Positions 24,201 to 31,796 of a stretch of DNA of 64,000 bases are shown one piece after another. Origin of the DNA: CAVQGZ01 sp964356295 (GTDB lineage Bacteria > Actinomycetota > Actinomycetes > Jiangellales > Jiangellaceae); assembly GCA_964356295.1 (NCBI GenBank), contig CAYHHE010000003.1, positions 9,274-73,273 of the forward strand, read 5' to 3'. The notes beneath the pieces are model-generated. The model searched no databases. It was not told where the DNA came from and saw nothing but the letters and a program-made list of their open reading frames with translations. Both the position numbers and the translations under genes were made by a program. How positions within the stretch are numbered: position 1 is the first letter of the stretch; each line of letters starts with the position of its first letter.

Positions 24201-26771
24201 GTGACCGACCCGACGATGCCCCCTGCTCAGCCCGCGGACGGCGGCGGGCGAGTCCGCGGGGTCGACCTGCAGACCGAGATGGAGCGGTCCTACCTCGACT
24301 ACGCCATGAGCGTCATCGTGGGACGGGCCCTGCCCGACGTCCGCGACGGCCTCAAGCCGGTGCACCGCCGGGTGCTCTACGCCATGCACGACGGCGGCTA
24401 CCGGCCCGACCGCGGCTACTCCAAGTGCTCGCGCATCGTCGGCGACGTCATGGGCCAGTACCACCCGCACGGCGACTCCGCGATCTACGACACCCTCGTC
24501 CGGCTCGCCCAGCCCTGGTCGCTGCGCTATCCCTTGGTGAGCGGGCAGGGCAACTTCGGGTCCCCTGGGAACGACCCCCCGGCAGCCATGCGCTACACCG
24601 AGTGCCGGATGGCGCCGCTGGCCATGGAGATGGTCCGCGACATCGACCAGGACACGGTCGACTTCCAGCCGAACTACGACGGCCGGGCCTCCGAGCCGAC
24701 GATTCTGCCCAGCCGGTTCCCGAACCTGCTGGTCAACGGAAGTGCCGGCATCGCGGTCGGCATGGCCACCAACATCCCCCCGCACAACCTGCGGGAGGTC
24801 GCCGACGGGGTGCGATGGGCCCTGGACCACCCCGACGCCACTCGCCCCGAGCTGCTGGCGGCCCTGATGGAGCGGATCAGTGGCCCGGACTTCCCGACCG
24901 GGGCGCTGATCGTGGGGCGCCACGGCATCGAGGAGGCCTACCGGACCGGTCGCGGATCGGTCACCATGCGCGCCGTCGTCGACGTGGAGGAGGACGGCAA
25001 GGGCCGCGTCAGCCTGGTCGTCACCGCGCTGCCGTACCAGGTGAACCCCGACAACCTGGCGGTGCGCATCGCCGAGCTGGTCAACAGCGGCAAGATCACC
25101 GGGATCGCCGACATCCGGGACGACTCGTCCGGCCGCACCGGGCAGCGTCTGGTCGTCGTGCTCAAGCGCGACGCCGTTGCCACCGTGGTGCGCAACAACC
25201 TCTACAAGCACACCCAGCTGCAGGACACCTTCGGCTGCAACATGGTCGCCCTGGTCGACGGCGTCCCCCGCACGCTGTCGCTGGACGCCTTCGTCCGGCA
25301 CTGGGTCACCCACCAGGTCGAGGTCATCCGGCGCCGCACCGAGTTCCGGCTGCGCAAGCGTCGGGAGCGGCTGCACATCGTGCGCGCCCTGCTCAAGGCG
25401 ATCGATGTCATCGACGATGTCATCGCGCTCATCCGGGGCAGCGAGTCGGCCGCCCGGGCACAGGTGGCCCTGCAGGAGTTCCTCGACATCGACGAGGTCC
25501 AGGCGCGGGCCATCCTGGACCTCCAGCTGCGCAAGCTGGCCGCGCTGGAGCGCCAGGAGCTGCAGGACGAGCACGACGTCCTGGTCGCCGAGATCGCCGA
25601 CCTCTCCGACGTCCTGGCCCGCGACGAGCGCAAGCGGGAGATCATCCGCACCGAGCTCGACGAGATCGTCGAGCGGTACGGGGACGAGCGGCGGACGCAG
25701 CTGGTGCCCTCCGAGGGGGAGCTGACCGACTCCGACCTCATCCCCGTCGAGGACGTTGTCGTCACCGTGACCCTCGGCGGCTACGTCAAGCGCACCCGTA
25801 GCGACCTCTACCGGTCCCAGCGACGCGGCGGCAAGGGTGTGCGAGGCGCCGCGCTGCGCGGCGACGACGTGGTCGCCCACCTGCTGGTCACCACGACCCA
25901 CCACACGCTGCTGTTCTTCACCGACCAGGGGCGGGTGTACCGCGTCCGGGTCTTCCAGGCCCCCGAGGCAGCGCGCGACGGGCGCGGCATGCACGTGGCG
26001 AACCTGCTGTCGCTGCAGCCGGAGGAGACCGTCGCGCAGGTGCTGGCCATCGAGGACTTCGAGCAGGTGCCCTACCTGGTGCTGGCCACCCGGCTTGGCC
26101 TGGTCAAGAAGACCGACCTCACCGCCTACGACACCCGGCTCACCGGCGGGATCAAGGCTATCGCCCTTCAGGACGACGACGCCGTCATCGGGGCCGAGCT
26201 GGTGACCGCCGCGGACGACCTGCTGCTCGTCTCACGCAAGGGCATGGCGGTGCGGTTCCATGCCGACGACGCCGCGCTGCGTCCGATGGGCCGCGACACC
26301 CGCGGAGTCGTGGGGATGAGGTTCCGGGACTCCGACGAGCTGCTCGCGATGACCGTGCTGTCGTCCGGCCTCGACGAGGAGTCGATCTACGTCTTCACCG
26401 TGACCGATGGCGGCTTCGCCAAGCGCACGCCACTGTCGGAGTACCGTCCACAGGCCCGAGGCGGGTTAGGACTCAAGGCCGCCCGCCTGACCCGGGAGCG
26501 CGGCGCTCTGGTCGGCGCCCTCGCTGTCGGCGACGCCGACGAGGTGCTCAGCATCCGAGCCTCCGGTAGTGTGACACGTAGCCCGGTGAGCGGCGTGCGG
26601 GTCACCGGACGTGACACCATGGGTGTCACCTTCGTGGACGTCGCCGGGGACGACGACGTCGTGGCGATCACACGGGTCGTCGAGGACGAAGTCGACGAGA
26701 TCGACCCCACCAGCGATGTCGACGCGTACGGTGAGCAGACCGTCGACCTCGGGGAGGACGAGAAGCTGTGA
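24201..26771 (+). CDS. gyrA: DNA gyrase subunit A
   Basis: An 856-residue DNA cleavage and religation subunit. The catalytic tyrosine is Y132 in AAMRYTECRM. The quinolone-resistance positions carry S93 and D97 (HPHGDSAIYDT), equivalent to E. coli S83 and D87, so the common resistance substitutions are absent. The C-terminal beta-pinwheel begins with the GyrA box QRRGGKG. GTG start 13 bases after gyrB; the stop overlaps the DUF3566 gene by 4 bases. Confidence 0.97.
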   Translation: MTDPTMPPAQPADGGGRVRGVDLQTEMERSYLDYAMSVIVGRALPDVRDGLKPVHRRVLYAMHDGGYRPDRGYSKCSRIVGDVMGQYHPHGDSAIYDTLVRLAQPWSLRYPLVSGQGNFGSPGNDPPAAMRYTECRMAPLAMEMVRDIDQDTVDFQPNYDGRASEPTILPSRFPNLLVNGSAGIAVGMATNIPPHNLREVADGVRWALDHPDATRPELLAALMERISGPDFPTGALIVGRHGIEEAYRTGRGSVTMRAVVDVEEDGKGRVSLVVTALPYQVNPDNLAVRIAELVNSGKITGIADIRDDSSGRTGQRLVVVLKRDAVATVVRNNLYKHTQLQDTFGCNMVALVDGVPRTLSLDAFVRHWVTHQVEVIRRRTEFRLRKRRERLHIVRALLKAIDVIDDVIALIRGSESAARAQVALQEFLDIDEVQARAILDLQLRKLAALERQELQDEHDVLVAEIADLSDVLARDERKREIIRTELDEIVERYGDERRTQLVPSEGELTDSDLIPVEDVVVTVTLGGYVKRTRSDLYRSQRRGGKGVRGAALRGDDVVAHLLVTTTHHTLLFFTDQGRVYRVRVFQAPEAARDGRGMHVANLLSLQPEETVAQVLAIEDFEQVPYLVLATRLGLVKKTDLTAYDTRLTGGIKAIALQDDDAVIGAELVTAADDLLLVSRKGMAVRFHADDAALRPMGRDTRGVVGMRFRDSDELLAMTVLSSGLDEESIYVFTVTDGGFAKRTPLSEYRPQARGGLGLKAARLTRERGALVGALAVGDADEVLSIRASGSVTRSPVSGVRVTGRDTMGVTFVDVAGDDDVVAITRVVEDEVDEIDPTSDVDAYGEQTVDLGEDEKL

Positions 26772-27403
26772 CCACCAGCCGCCATCCTGCCACGGGTCTC
26801 GGCCCGGACGACGAGACCGAGGTCGTCCAGGCCGCTCTCGACGACCCGGTGGCCGCCATGGATCCGCCACCCGGGCCCACGCCGATGGCGCGCCCGACCC
26901 CTCCTGCCGACCCGTGGCCCGCGGAGGTGGACACGGGTCCGATCGTGCGCCCGACCCCGGCCGAAGGCTTCGACGACCTCGATGCCATGCCACCGGAGCG
27001 TCCGGTCACCCGAGCGGCCCGGCGAACCGGAAAGGTGCGCAAGGCCCGGTTGAGGCTGCTGCGCGTCGAGCCCTGGTCGGTGATGAAGAGCGCGTTCGTG
27101 CTGTCGATCGCCATCGGGATCACGTTCGTCGTGGCGACCGCCACGCTGTGGTCGGTGGTGGACGCCGCCGGGGTGTTCGAGGCCCTGGGAGGTCTCATCA
27201 CCGAGCTGACCGAGTCGCAGACCTCCGCCGGCGTCGAGATCACCGACTACGTCGGCTTCTCCCGCGTCGTGGGCCTGGCCACGGTCATCGCCGTCGTCGA
27301 CGTCGTGCTGCTGACGGCACTGGCCACCCTGTTCGCCTTCCTCTACAACCTCTCCGCCGCGCTGCTCGGTGGCTTCGAGGTCACCCTGGCCGAGGACGAC
27401 TGA
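26768..27403 (+). CDS. DUF3566 transmembrane protein
   Basis: A 211-residue protein with a disordered Pro-rich, acidic N-terminus of about 95 residues and a conserved domain containing two membrane helices (about 108-130 and 168-196). The segment RLLRVEPWSVMKSAFVLSIAIGI is typical of DUF3566, which follows gyrA across actinobacteria (Rv0007 in M. tuberculosis). The function is not established. It is translationally coupled to gyrA through a GTGA overlap. Confidence 0.9.
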   Translation: MTTSRHPATGLGPDDETEVVQAALDDPVAAMDPPPGPTPMARPTPPADPWPAEVDTGPIVRPTPAEGFDDLDAMPPERPVTRAARRTGKVRKARLRLLRVEPWSVMKSAFVLSIAIGITFVVATATLWSVVDAAGVFEALGGLITELTESQTSAGVEITDYVGFSRVVGLATVIAVVDVVLLTALATLFAFLYNLSAALLGGFEVTLAEDD

Positions 27404-27452
27404 GCGGTCTGCCCCGCTCCTGGCCAGGTGAGGTACCGTTGTCGGCTGGTTC

Positions 27453-27526
27453 GGGCCTATAGCTCAGACGGTTAGAGCGCTTCCCTGATAAGGAAGAGGT
27501 CACTGGTTCAAGTCCAGTTAGGCCCA
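27453..27526 (+). tRNA. tRNA-Ile (GAT)
   Basis: A 74-base cloverleaf. The acceptor arms GGGCCTA and TAGGCCC pair fully. The anticodon loop CTGATAA has GAT at 27487-27489. The T-arm contains GGTTCAAGTCC. CCA is not encoded. It lies between DUF3566 and DLW-39, the conserved ileT position. Confidence 0.97.
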
Positions 27527-27527
27527 C

Positions 27528-27662
27528 GTGAAGAAGCTGCTGCTGCTGGCCGTCGCCGCCGGACTGGGCTACCTCGGATACCGCAAGTGGGCTGACTCGC
27601 AGCGAGAGGACGACGTCTGGGCCAAGGCGACCGATCCCGTGCCGCCGCGGGACCTGAGGTAG
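27528..27662 (+). CDS. DLW-39 family small protein
   Basis: A 44-residue protein, MKKLLLLAVAAGLGYLGYRK at the start (a membrane-helix-like N-terminus) and an acidic, Trp-containing tail (DDVWAKATDPVPPRDLR), as in the actinobacterial DLW-39 family. It is encoded between tRNA-Ile and tRNA-Ala. The GTG start lies only one base after the mature 3' end of tRNA-Ile, so no ribosome-binding site remains once the tRNA is processed. The function is unknown. Confidence 0.85.
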   Translation: MKKLLLLAVAAGLGYLGYRKWADSQREDDVWAKATDPVPPRDLR

Positions 27663-27674
27663 CACTCACCCCAA

Positions 27675-27747
27675 GGGGACGTAGCTCAACTGGCAGAGCA
27701 CCGCCTTTGCATGGCGGGGGTTAGGGGTTCAAGTCCCCTCGTCTCCA
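27675..27747 (+). tRNA. tRNA-Ala (TGC)
   Basis: A 73-base cloverleaf. Acceptor GGGGACG pairs with CGTCTCC (one G-U pair). The anticodon stem CCGCC/GGCGG encloses TTTGCAT with TGC at 27708-27710. CCA is not encoded. It lies 12 bases after the DLW-39 stop and is probably in the same transcript as tRNA-Ile. Confidence 0.97.
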
Positions 27748-27837
27748 CTCTCACTCCTCCACTCGCGCCGCGGTGTGGGTCTGCGGCGGGTGGCTCCCCG
27801 GGGTGCGTGGGGCCCAGGGTGGGGGCCCAGCGCCGGG

Positions 27838-27918
27838 GGTCGTTGGCGGGTTTGGTGCGCGCGGTGGGGTGTGGACGGCGGGTGTGGTGCTCTGCGGGCA
27901 CCGATTCCGCCGTGGATC
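27838..27918. repeat. GATC-ended hairpin repeat (family C, locus 1)
   Basis: An 81-base element, a partial left arm followed by a full imperfect hairpin, in the convergent space between tRNA-Ala and the minus-strand gene at 27972. It aligns without gaps to 63920-64000 with 61 of 81 identical positions. The outer right end ccgccgtggatc is perfectly shared. The rest of 27748-27971 is GC-rich and shows no other structure I can name. Confidence 0.85.
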
Positions 27919-27971
27919 ACCGGTGGGGACCGGTGGGGCCGGGACGCTCCTGGCCGGGCTGGCGACGAGGG

Positions 27972-28415
27972 CTACGACTGCCCGGTCTTGGCCTCTTCGG
28001 CGGCCGCCTCCGCGGCTTCCTCGACCTGTGACGCGGTGTCCTGCGCAGCCGAGGCGGCAGCGTCGCCGGCGTCCTGCACGGTCTCGGCCGCCTCGTCCGC
28101 CTTCTTCTGGGTCGCCTCGGCGGCGTCTTCGGCGGCCTCGGAGACGGTGCCGGCAGCGGAGTCGGCCTTCTCGCCGACCGTGTCTGCCGCAGACTGGGCC
28201 TTCTCGGAGACCTTGGTCGCAGCGTCTCCAGCCGCGGCCGCGGCGCTGCCGGCGGTGTCAGAGACCTTGCGGCTCCAGTCGGTCGAGCTGCCGCTGTCCC
28301 AGCCTCCGGCGCTCTCCCAGGCGTTCTCGTTCGACGAGCCCATGAGCTTCTTGGCGATCACCGCTCCCGCCGCGGCCAGCGCTCCGATGAAGACCAACTT
28401 CTTGACCGCACCCAT
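27972..28415 (-). CDS. Membrane-anchored Ala-rich amphipathic-helix protein (YtxH/apolipoprotein-like)
   Basis: A 147-residue protein. The N-terminus VKKLVFIGALAAAGAVIAKKL is a membrane helix. After a Gly/Ser/Trp linker (about 27-48), residues 50-147 are a long series of Ala-rich heptad-like and 11-residue-like helical repeats with regularly spaced acidic and basic residues (AQSAADTVGEKADSAAGTV and similar). This resembles YtxH, CsbD or LEA-type stress proteins, but no domain can be named with confidence. ATG start. It is flanked by the family C repeat and divergent from the cyclophilin gene. Confidence 0.72.
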   Translation of the reverse strand: MGAVKKLVFIGALAAAGAVIAKKLMGSSNENAWESAGGWDSGSSTDWSRKVSDTAGSAAAAAGDAATKVSEKAQSAADTVGEKADSAAGTVSEAAEDAAEATQKKADEAAETVQDAGDAAASAAQDTASQVEEAAEAAAEEAKTGQS

Positions 28416-28555
28416 CTGCGTGATCCCTTCCCGTGGATTCCGTTTCCCTGCCGCCTATCCGATCACGCTCCGACCCGCGGGTCCAGAGCGGGGGTGACAG
28501 ACTGGACGCTCATGTCGTCCGGTGACGGCCGATCCCCGACAGGAAGGTAACCCCC

Positions 28556-29086
28556 GTGCCCGAGCGCCTCGTCGCCACCCTCCACACCACCCTCGGTGAC
28601 ATCGCGGTGACCCTGTTCGGTGACCAGGCGCCGAGGACCGTCGAGAACTTCGTCGGCCTTGCTGAGGGCACCAAGCAGTGGACCAACCCGAAGACCCGGC
28701 AGCCCTCGTCCGAGCCCTTCTACGACGGGTTGTCCTTCCACCGGGTCATCCCCAACTTCATGGTCCAGGGCGGCTGCCCGCTGGGCACCGGTACCGGCGG
28801 GCCCGGATACGACTTCGCCGACGAGTTCCACCCCGAGCTCGGCTTCGACCGTCCATACCTGCTGGCCATGGCCAACGCCGGTCCCAACACGAACGGGTCG
28901 CAGTTCTTCATCACCGTCGCACCGACGAAATGGCTGAACTTCAAGCACACGATCTTCGGCGAGGTCGCCGACGCCGAGAGCCGGTCGGTCGTCGACAGCA
29001 TCGCCGGCGTGCGGACCGGGTCTGGCGACCGTCCGGTGGAGCCCGTCGTCATCGAGTCGGTCACGATCGACAGGCAGTCGACCTGA
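28556..29086 (+). CDS. Peptidyl-prolyl cis-trans isomerase, cyclophilin type
   Basis: A 176-residue cytoplasmic cyclophilin that catalyses proline isomerisation. The active site is recognisable: FHRVIPNFMVQGG (catalytic Arg) and NTNGSQFFIT. There is no signal peptide. It corresponds to the ppiA homologue found near gyrA in mycobacteria. GTG start preceded by AAGG. The downstream rhomboid gene overlaps its stop. Confidence 0.94.
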   Translation: MPERLVATLHTTLGDIAVTLFGDQAPRTVENFVGLAEGTKQWTNPKTRQPSSEPFYDGLSFHRVIPNFMVQGGCPLGTGTGGPGYDFADEFHPELGFDRPYLLAMANAGPNTNGSQFFITVAPTKWLNFKHTIFGEVADAESRSVVDSIAGVRTGSGDRPVEPVVIESVTIDRQST

Positions 29087-29934
29087 GCGAGCCGGGACGC
29101 ACGCCGACAGCGCCGCCGGCGGCACGCTGCTACCGACATCCCAACCGGGAGACCCGCATCGGCTGCGCCCGGTGCGGCCGCCCCATCTGTCCGGAGTGCA
29201 TGGTGCCGGCACCAGTGGGCTTCCACTGCCCGGCCTGCGTGGCGCAGGCGCGTCGCCGGACACCACCGGTGCGCAGCCAGCTCGGCGGCGTGGCGCGGCC
29301 GAACCCGCGCCGGGTCACCACCAGCCTGATCGGGGTCAACAGCGTCCTGTACGCCTTGACCTGGCTGAGCGGGGACGCCGTGCTCCGGGAGTTCGGCCTG
29401 ATCGGGGTGGCCGTGGCGGCCGGGGAGTGGTGGCGGCTGCTCACCGCGCCGTTCCTGCACGTCGGGCTGTGGCACCTGGGACTGAACATGTTCGCCCTGT
29501 GGGTGCTCGGCGGCGTCCTCGAGCCGCTGCTCGGTCGGGGCCGGTTCCTCGTGATCTACCTGATGTCCGCTCTCGGGGGAGCCGTGGCCTCCTATGCCTT
29601 CAGCAACCCCGGCGGGATCTCCGTCGGGGCCTCGGGGGCGGTCTTCGGGCTGCTCGGCGGCCTGCTCGTGGCGCTGCGTCGGCTGAACCGGGACGTCTCC
29701 GGGGTGGTGGCGCTGCTGCTCATCAACGTCGCGCTGGGCTTCGTCTTCCCCAACATCGACTGGCGGGCGCACCTCGGGGGGCTTGTCGTGGGCGCCCTGG
29801 TCACTGCGGCGTTCGTCTACGCGCCCGCGCGGTACCGGACTGCCGTCGCCTGGGGGACGATCGCGGCAGTGCTGGTCGGGCTGTCCGCCGTGGTGACCTG
29901 GCGCACCGAGCAGGTGCTGTCCGCGTTCTTCTGA
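29083..29934 (+). CDS. Rhomboid family intramembrane serine protease with N-terminal zinc finger
   Basis: About 283 residues. The N-terminus carries a B-box-like zinc motif (CYRHPNRE, CARCGRPICPEC, CPACV), as usual for actinobacterial rhomboids. Six membrane segments follow with catalytic Ser in GASGAVFGLLG and catalytic His in WRAHLGGLVVGAL; HLGLNMFALW is also conserved. No ATG, GTG or TTG precedes the zinc finger in frame without entering far into the cyclophilin gene. The best start is CTG at 29083, which overlaps the cyclophilin stop (CTGA). An ATG at 29201 would cut the finger. Confidence 0.87.
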   Translation: MSEPGRTPTAPPAARCYRHPNRETRIGCARCGRPICPECMVPAPVGFHCPACVAQARRRTPPVRSQLGGVARPNPRRVTTSLIGVNSVLYALTWLSGDAVLREFGLIGVAVAAGEWWRLLTAPFLHVGLWHLGLNMFALWVLGGVLEPLLGRGRFLVIYLMSALGGAVASYAFSNPGGISVGASGAVFGLLGGLLVALRRLNRDVSGVVALLLINVALGFVFPNIDWRAHLGGLVVGALVTAAFVYAPARYRTAVAWGTIAAVLVGLSAVVTWRTEQVLSAFF

Positions 29935-29958
29935 GGCGGGGTTCTCCGACCTCCGGGG

Positions 29959-29967
29959 TTGTCCACA
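29959..29967 (+). promoter_or_regulatory. Isolated DnaA box
   Basis: ttgtccaca is an exact match to the high-GC DnaA box TTGTCCACA, in the gap between rhomboid and crgA, about 12 kb from oriC. Confidence 0.55.
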
Positions 29968-29972
29968 GGAGT

Positions 29973-29989
29973 TGTCCCCAATGGGGACA
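29973..29989. terminator. Possible bidirectional terminator hairpin between rhomboid and crgA
   Basis: tgtcccc (29973-29979) and ggggaca (29983-29989) form a perfect 7-base stem with a 3-base loop between two convergent genes. There is no T-run, so an intrinsic terminator is only a suggestion. Confidence 0.4.
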
Positions 29990-30047
29990 GAACAACAGCC
30001 GTGTAATCACAGACCGGCGGGACGAGGAGCGCAGGGACGGTGCCCGG

Positions 30048-30305
30048 TCAGCGCCAGCGGGTGAAGACGAGGAAGCCGGCCACGATCATGCCCATGCCCA
30101 CCAGCAGGTTCCAGGTGCCCAGCGTGCTCATCCCCGGGATGTCGGAGCCGGCGACGTAGTACACGACGATCCAGATCAGGCCCAGGACCAGCAGGATGGA
30201 CCCGGTGATCGGCACCCAGCGACCACTGTGCTGCTCCTCCAGCGGGGTGGCCTTCGGCGGCGGGCGGAAGGAGGAGTCCTTCCTGCGCCGGCGGGACTCT
30301 GGCAC
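30048..30305 (-). CDS. crgA: Cell division protein CrgA
   Basis: An 85-residue protein with two membrane helices (about 32-52 and 66-82) and a basic cytoplasmic N-terminus (PESRRRRK). GRWVPITGSILLVLGLIWIVVYYVAG and NLLVGMGMIVAGFLVFTRWR match CrgA, which recruits FtsZ, FtsI and FtsQ partners at actinobacterial septa. Its location near pabA and the pknB operon is conserved. It is convergent with the rhomboid gene. Confidence 0.93.
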   Translation of the reverse strand: MPESRRRRKDSSFRPPPKATPLEEQHSGRWVPITGSILLVLGLIWIVVYYVAGSDIPGMSTLGTWNLLVGMGMIVAGFLVFTRWR

Positions 30306-30385
30306 CTGGCCTCCTGGTCGTTGCTCGCCGGGAACGTGGGGTGGACGAGGGCATCTAGCCTAGAGGTCGGGTGAAGGAGGGATCC

Positions 30386-31129
30386 ATGTCGACCTCGCGC
30401 AGCTGGCACGGCGGCGCGGTGCTCATGCTGGGCGCGGCCGGCCTGCTCATGGCCGCCGGCATCTCCTTGGCCGACACCTCCGACGTCGAGGCCAGCCGCG
30501 GCACCGAGCTCCCCGACCTGGTGGCGGCGCAGCAGCAGCGGGTGAGCGATCTGGAGGAGCTGGCCGCCGCGCTGTCGGATGAGGTCGACTCCCTGGCCGG
30601 CGCCGGGGCCGACAGCCCCGGCCAGGCCGTCCGGGAGGAGGTCTTCGCGCAGGCCGCCGCGGCCGGCTTCGTCGACGTGCAGGGGCCCGGGGTCACCGTC
30701 AGCCTGGACGACGCCCCGGTCCCCGACGACCTCAGCGACCTGCCTTCTGGAACCACTCCCGACGACTACGTCGTGCATCAGCAGGACGTCGAGGCCGTCG
30801 TCAACGCCCTCTGGGACGGTGGTGCCGAAGCCATGCAGATCATGGATCGGCGGATCACCAGCGTCAGCGCGGTCCGCTGCGTGGGCAACGTGATCATCCT
30901 CGACGGACAGGTCTACTCCCCGCCCTTCACGATCACGGCGATCGGCAGCCCGCAGCGCCTGACCACGGCGCTGGACCGCTCCGAGGCGGTCACGGTCTAC
31001 CGGGAGTGGGCGGACTACATCGGGCTCGGCTTCGGCGTCCAGGAGCACACGCAGGTACTGCTGCCAGCGGCCACCGGGCCGGCGACCCTGGCGCACGCCG
31101 AGCCGCTGACGGACGAGGCGGACGCGTGA
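30386..31129 (+). CDS. DUF881 family extracytoplasmic protein
   Basis: A 247-residue protein: one N-terminal membrane helix (about 10-28), a coiled-coil stretch (about 45-80, AAQQQRVSDLEELAAALSDEV) and a DUF881 domain (ending with GFGVQEHTQVLLPA). The conserved core includes PGVTVSLDDA, HQQDVEAVVNALW and GNVIILDGQVYSPPF. The ATG at 30386 follows AAGGAGG by 5 bases. DUF881 proteins cluster with crgA and pknB genes and are presumed to act in division or envelope assembly; this is inference. GTGA overlap with the next gene. Confidence 0.88.
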   Translation: MSTSRSWHGGAVLMLGAAGLLMAAGISLADTSDVEASRGTELPDLVAAQQQRVSDLEELAAALSDEVDSLAGAGADSPGQAVREEVFAQAAAAGFVDVQGPGVTVSLDDAPVPDDLSDLPSGTTPDDYVVHQQDVEAVVNALWDGGAEAMQIMDRRITSVSAVRCVGNVIILDGQVYSPPFTITAIGSPQRLTTALDRSEAVTVYREWADYIGLGFGVQEHTQVLLPAATGPATLAHAEPLTDEADA

Positions 31130-31791
31130 CCCGCCCCCGACGCATCCTGGTGGTCGACAACTACGACAGCTTCGTGTTCAACCTCGTCCAGTACCTCGGC
31201 CAGCTCGGCGCCCATTGCGAGGTGCGACGCAACGACGGTGTGACCACCAGCGAGGCTCGCGACTACGACGGCGTCCTGCTGTCCCCCGGACCCGGGACGC
31301 CGCAGGCCGCAGGCGTGTCGGTCGCCATGGTCGGTGACCTGGCCGGGCACGTCCCCGTGTTCGGCGTGTGCCTGGGGCTGCAGGCCATCGCCGTCGCGTA
31401 CGGCGCGGAGGTCACCCGCGCTCCGGAGCTGCTGCACGGCAAGACCAGCACGGTCCACCATGACGGCACCGGGGTGCTCGCCGGGGTGCCCGACCCATTC
31501 GTCGCCACCCGCTACCACTCGCTGGCCGTCCGCGAGCAGACCGTGCCCGACCAGCTGGTTGTCACCGCCCGCAGCGCCAGCGGCGTGGTAATGGCGTTGC
31601 GGCATCGGGACGTGGCCGTGGAGGGCGTCCAGTTCCACCCCGAGTCGGTGCTGACCGACGCCGGGCACCAGATGCTGGCCACCTGGCTCACGGTGTGCGG
31701 CGATCCGGACGCACCGGCCCGAGCGGCCGACCTGGGACCCGTCGTCCGTACCGGCCCGGCGTCCCTTCCGCTGCCGAACCCGGTCGGCTGA
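31126..31791 (+). CDS. pabA: Glutamine amidotransferase, anthranilate/aminodeoxychorismate synthase component II
   Basis: A 221-residue class I glutaminase with catalytic triad C82 (GVCLGLQAIA), H171 and E173 (VQFHPES). The N-terminus DNYDSFVFNLVQYL is that of the TrpG/PabA group. It supplies ammonia to a chorismate-using partner for folate or tryptophan synthesis. The partner is not in the window, so TrpG versus PabA cannot be decided; the position beside pknB is where actinobacteria carry the gene called pabA/trpG. It is coupled to DUF881 and ends 5 bases from the convergent pknB stop. Confidence 0.9.
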   Translation: MTRPRRILVVDNYDSFVFNLVQYLGQLGAHCEVRRNDGVTTSEARDYDGVLLSPGPGTPQAAGVSVAMVGDLAGHVPVFGVCLGLQAIAVAYGAEVTRAPELLHGKTSTVHHDGTGVLAGVPDPFVATRYHSLAVREQTVPDQLVVTARSASGVVMALRHRDVAVEGVQFHPESVLTDAGHQMLATWLTVCGDPDAPARAADLGPVVRTGPASLPLPNPVG

Positions 31792-31796
31792 GCGCC

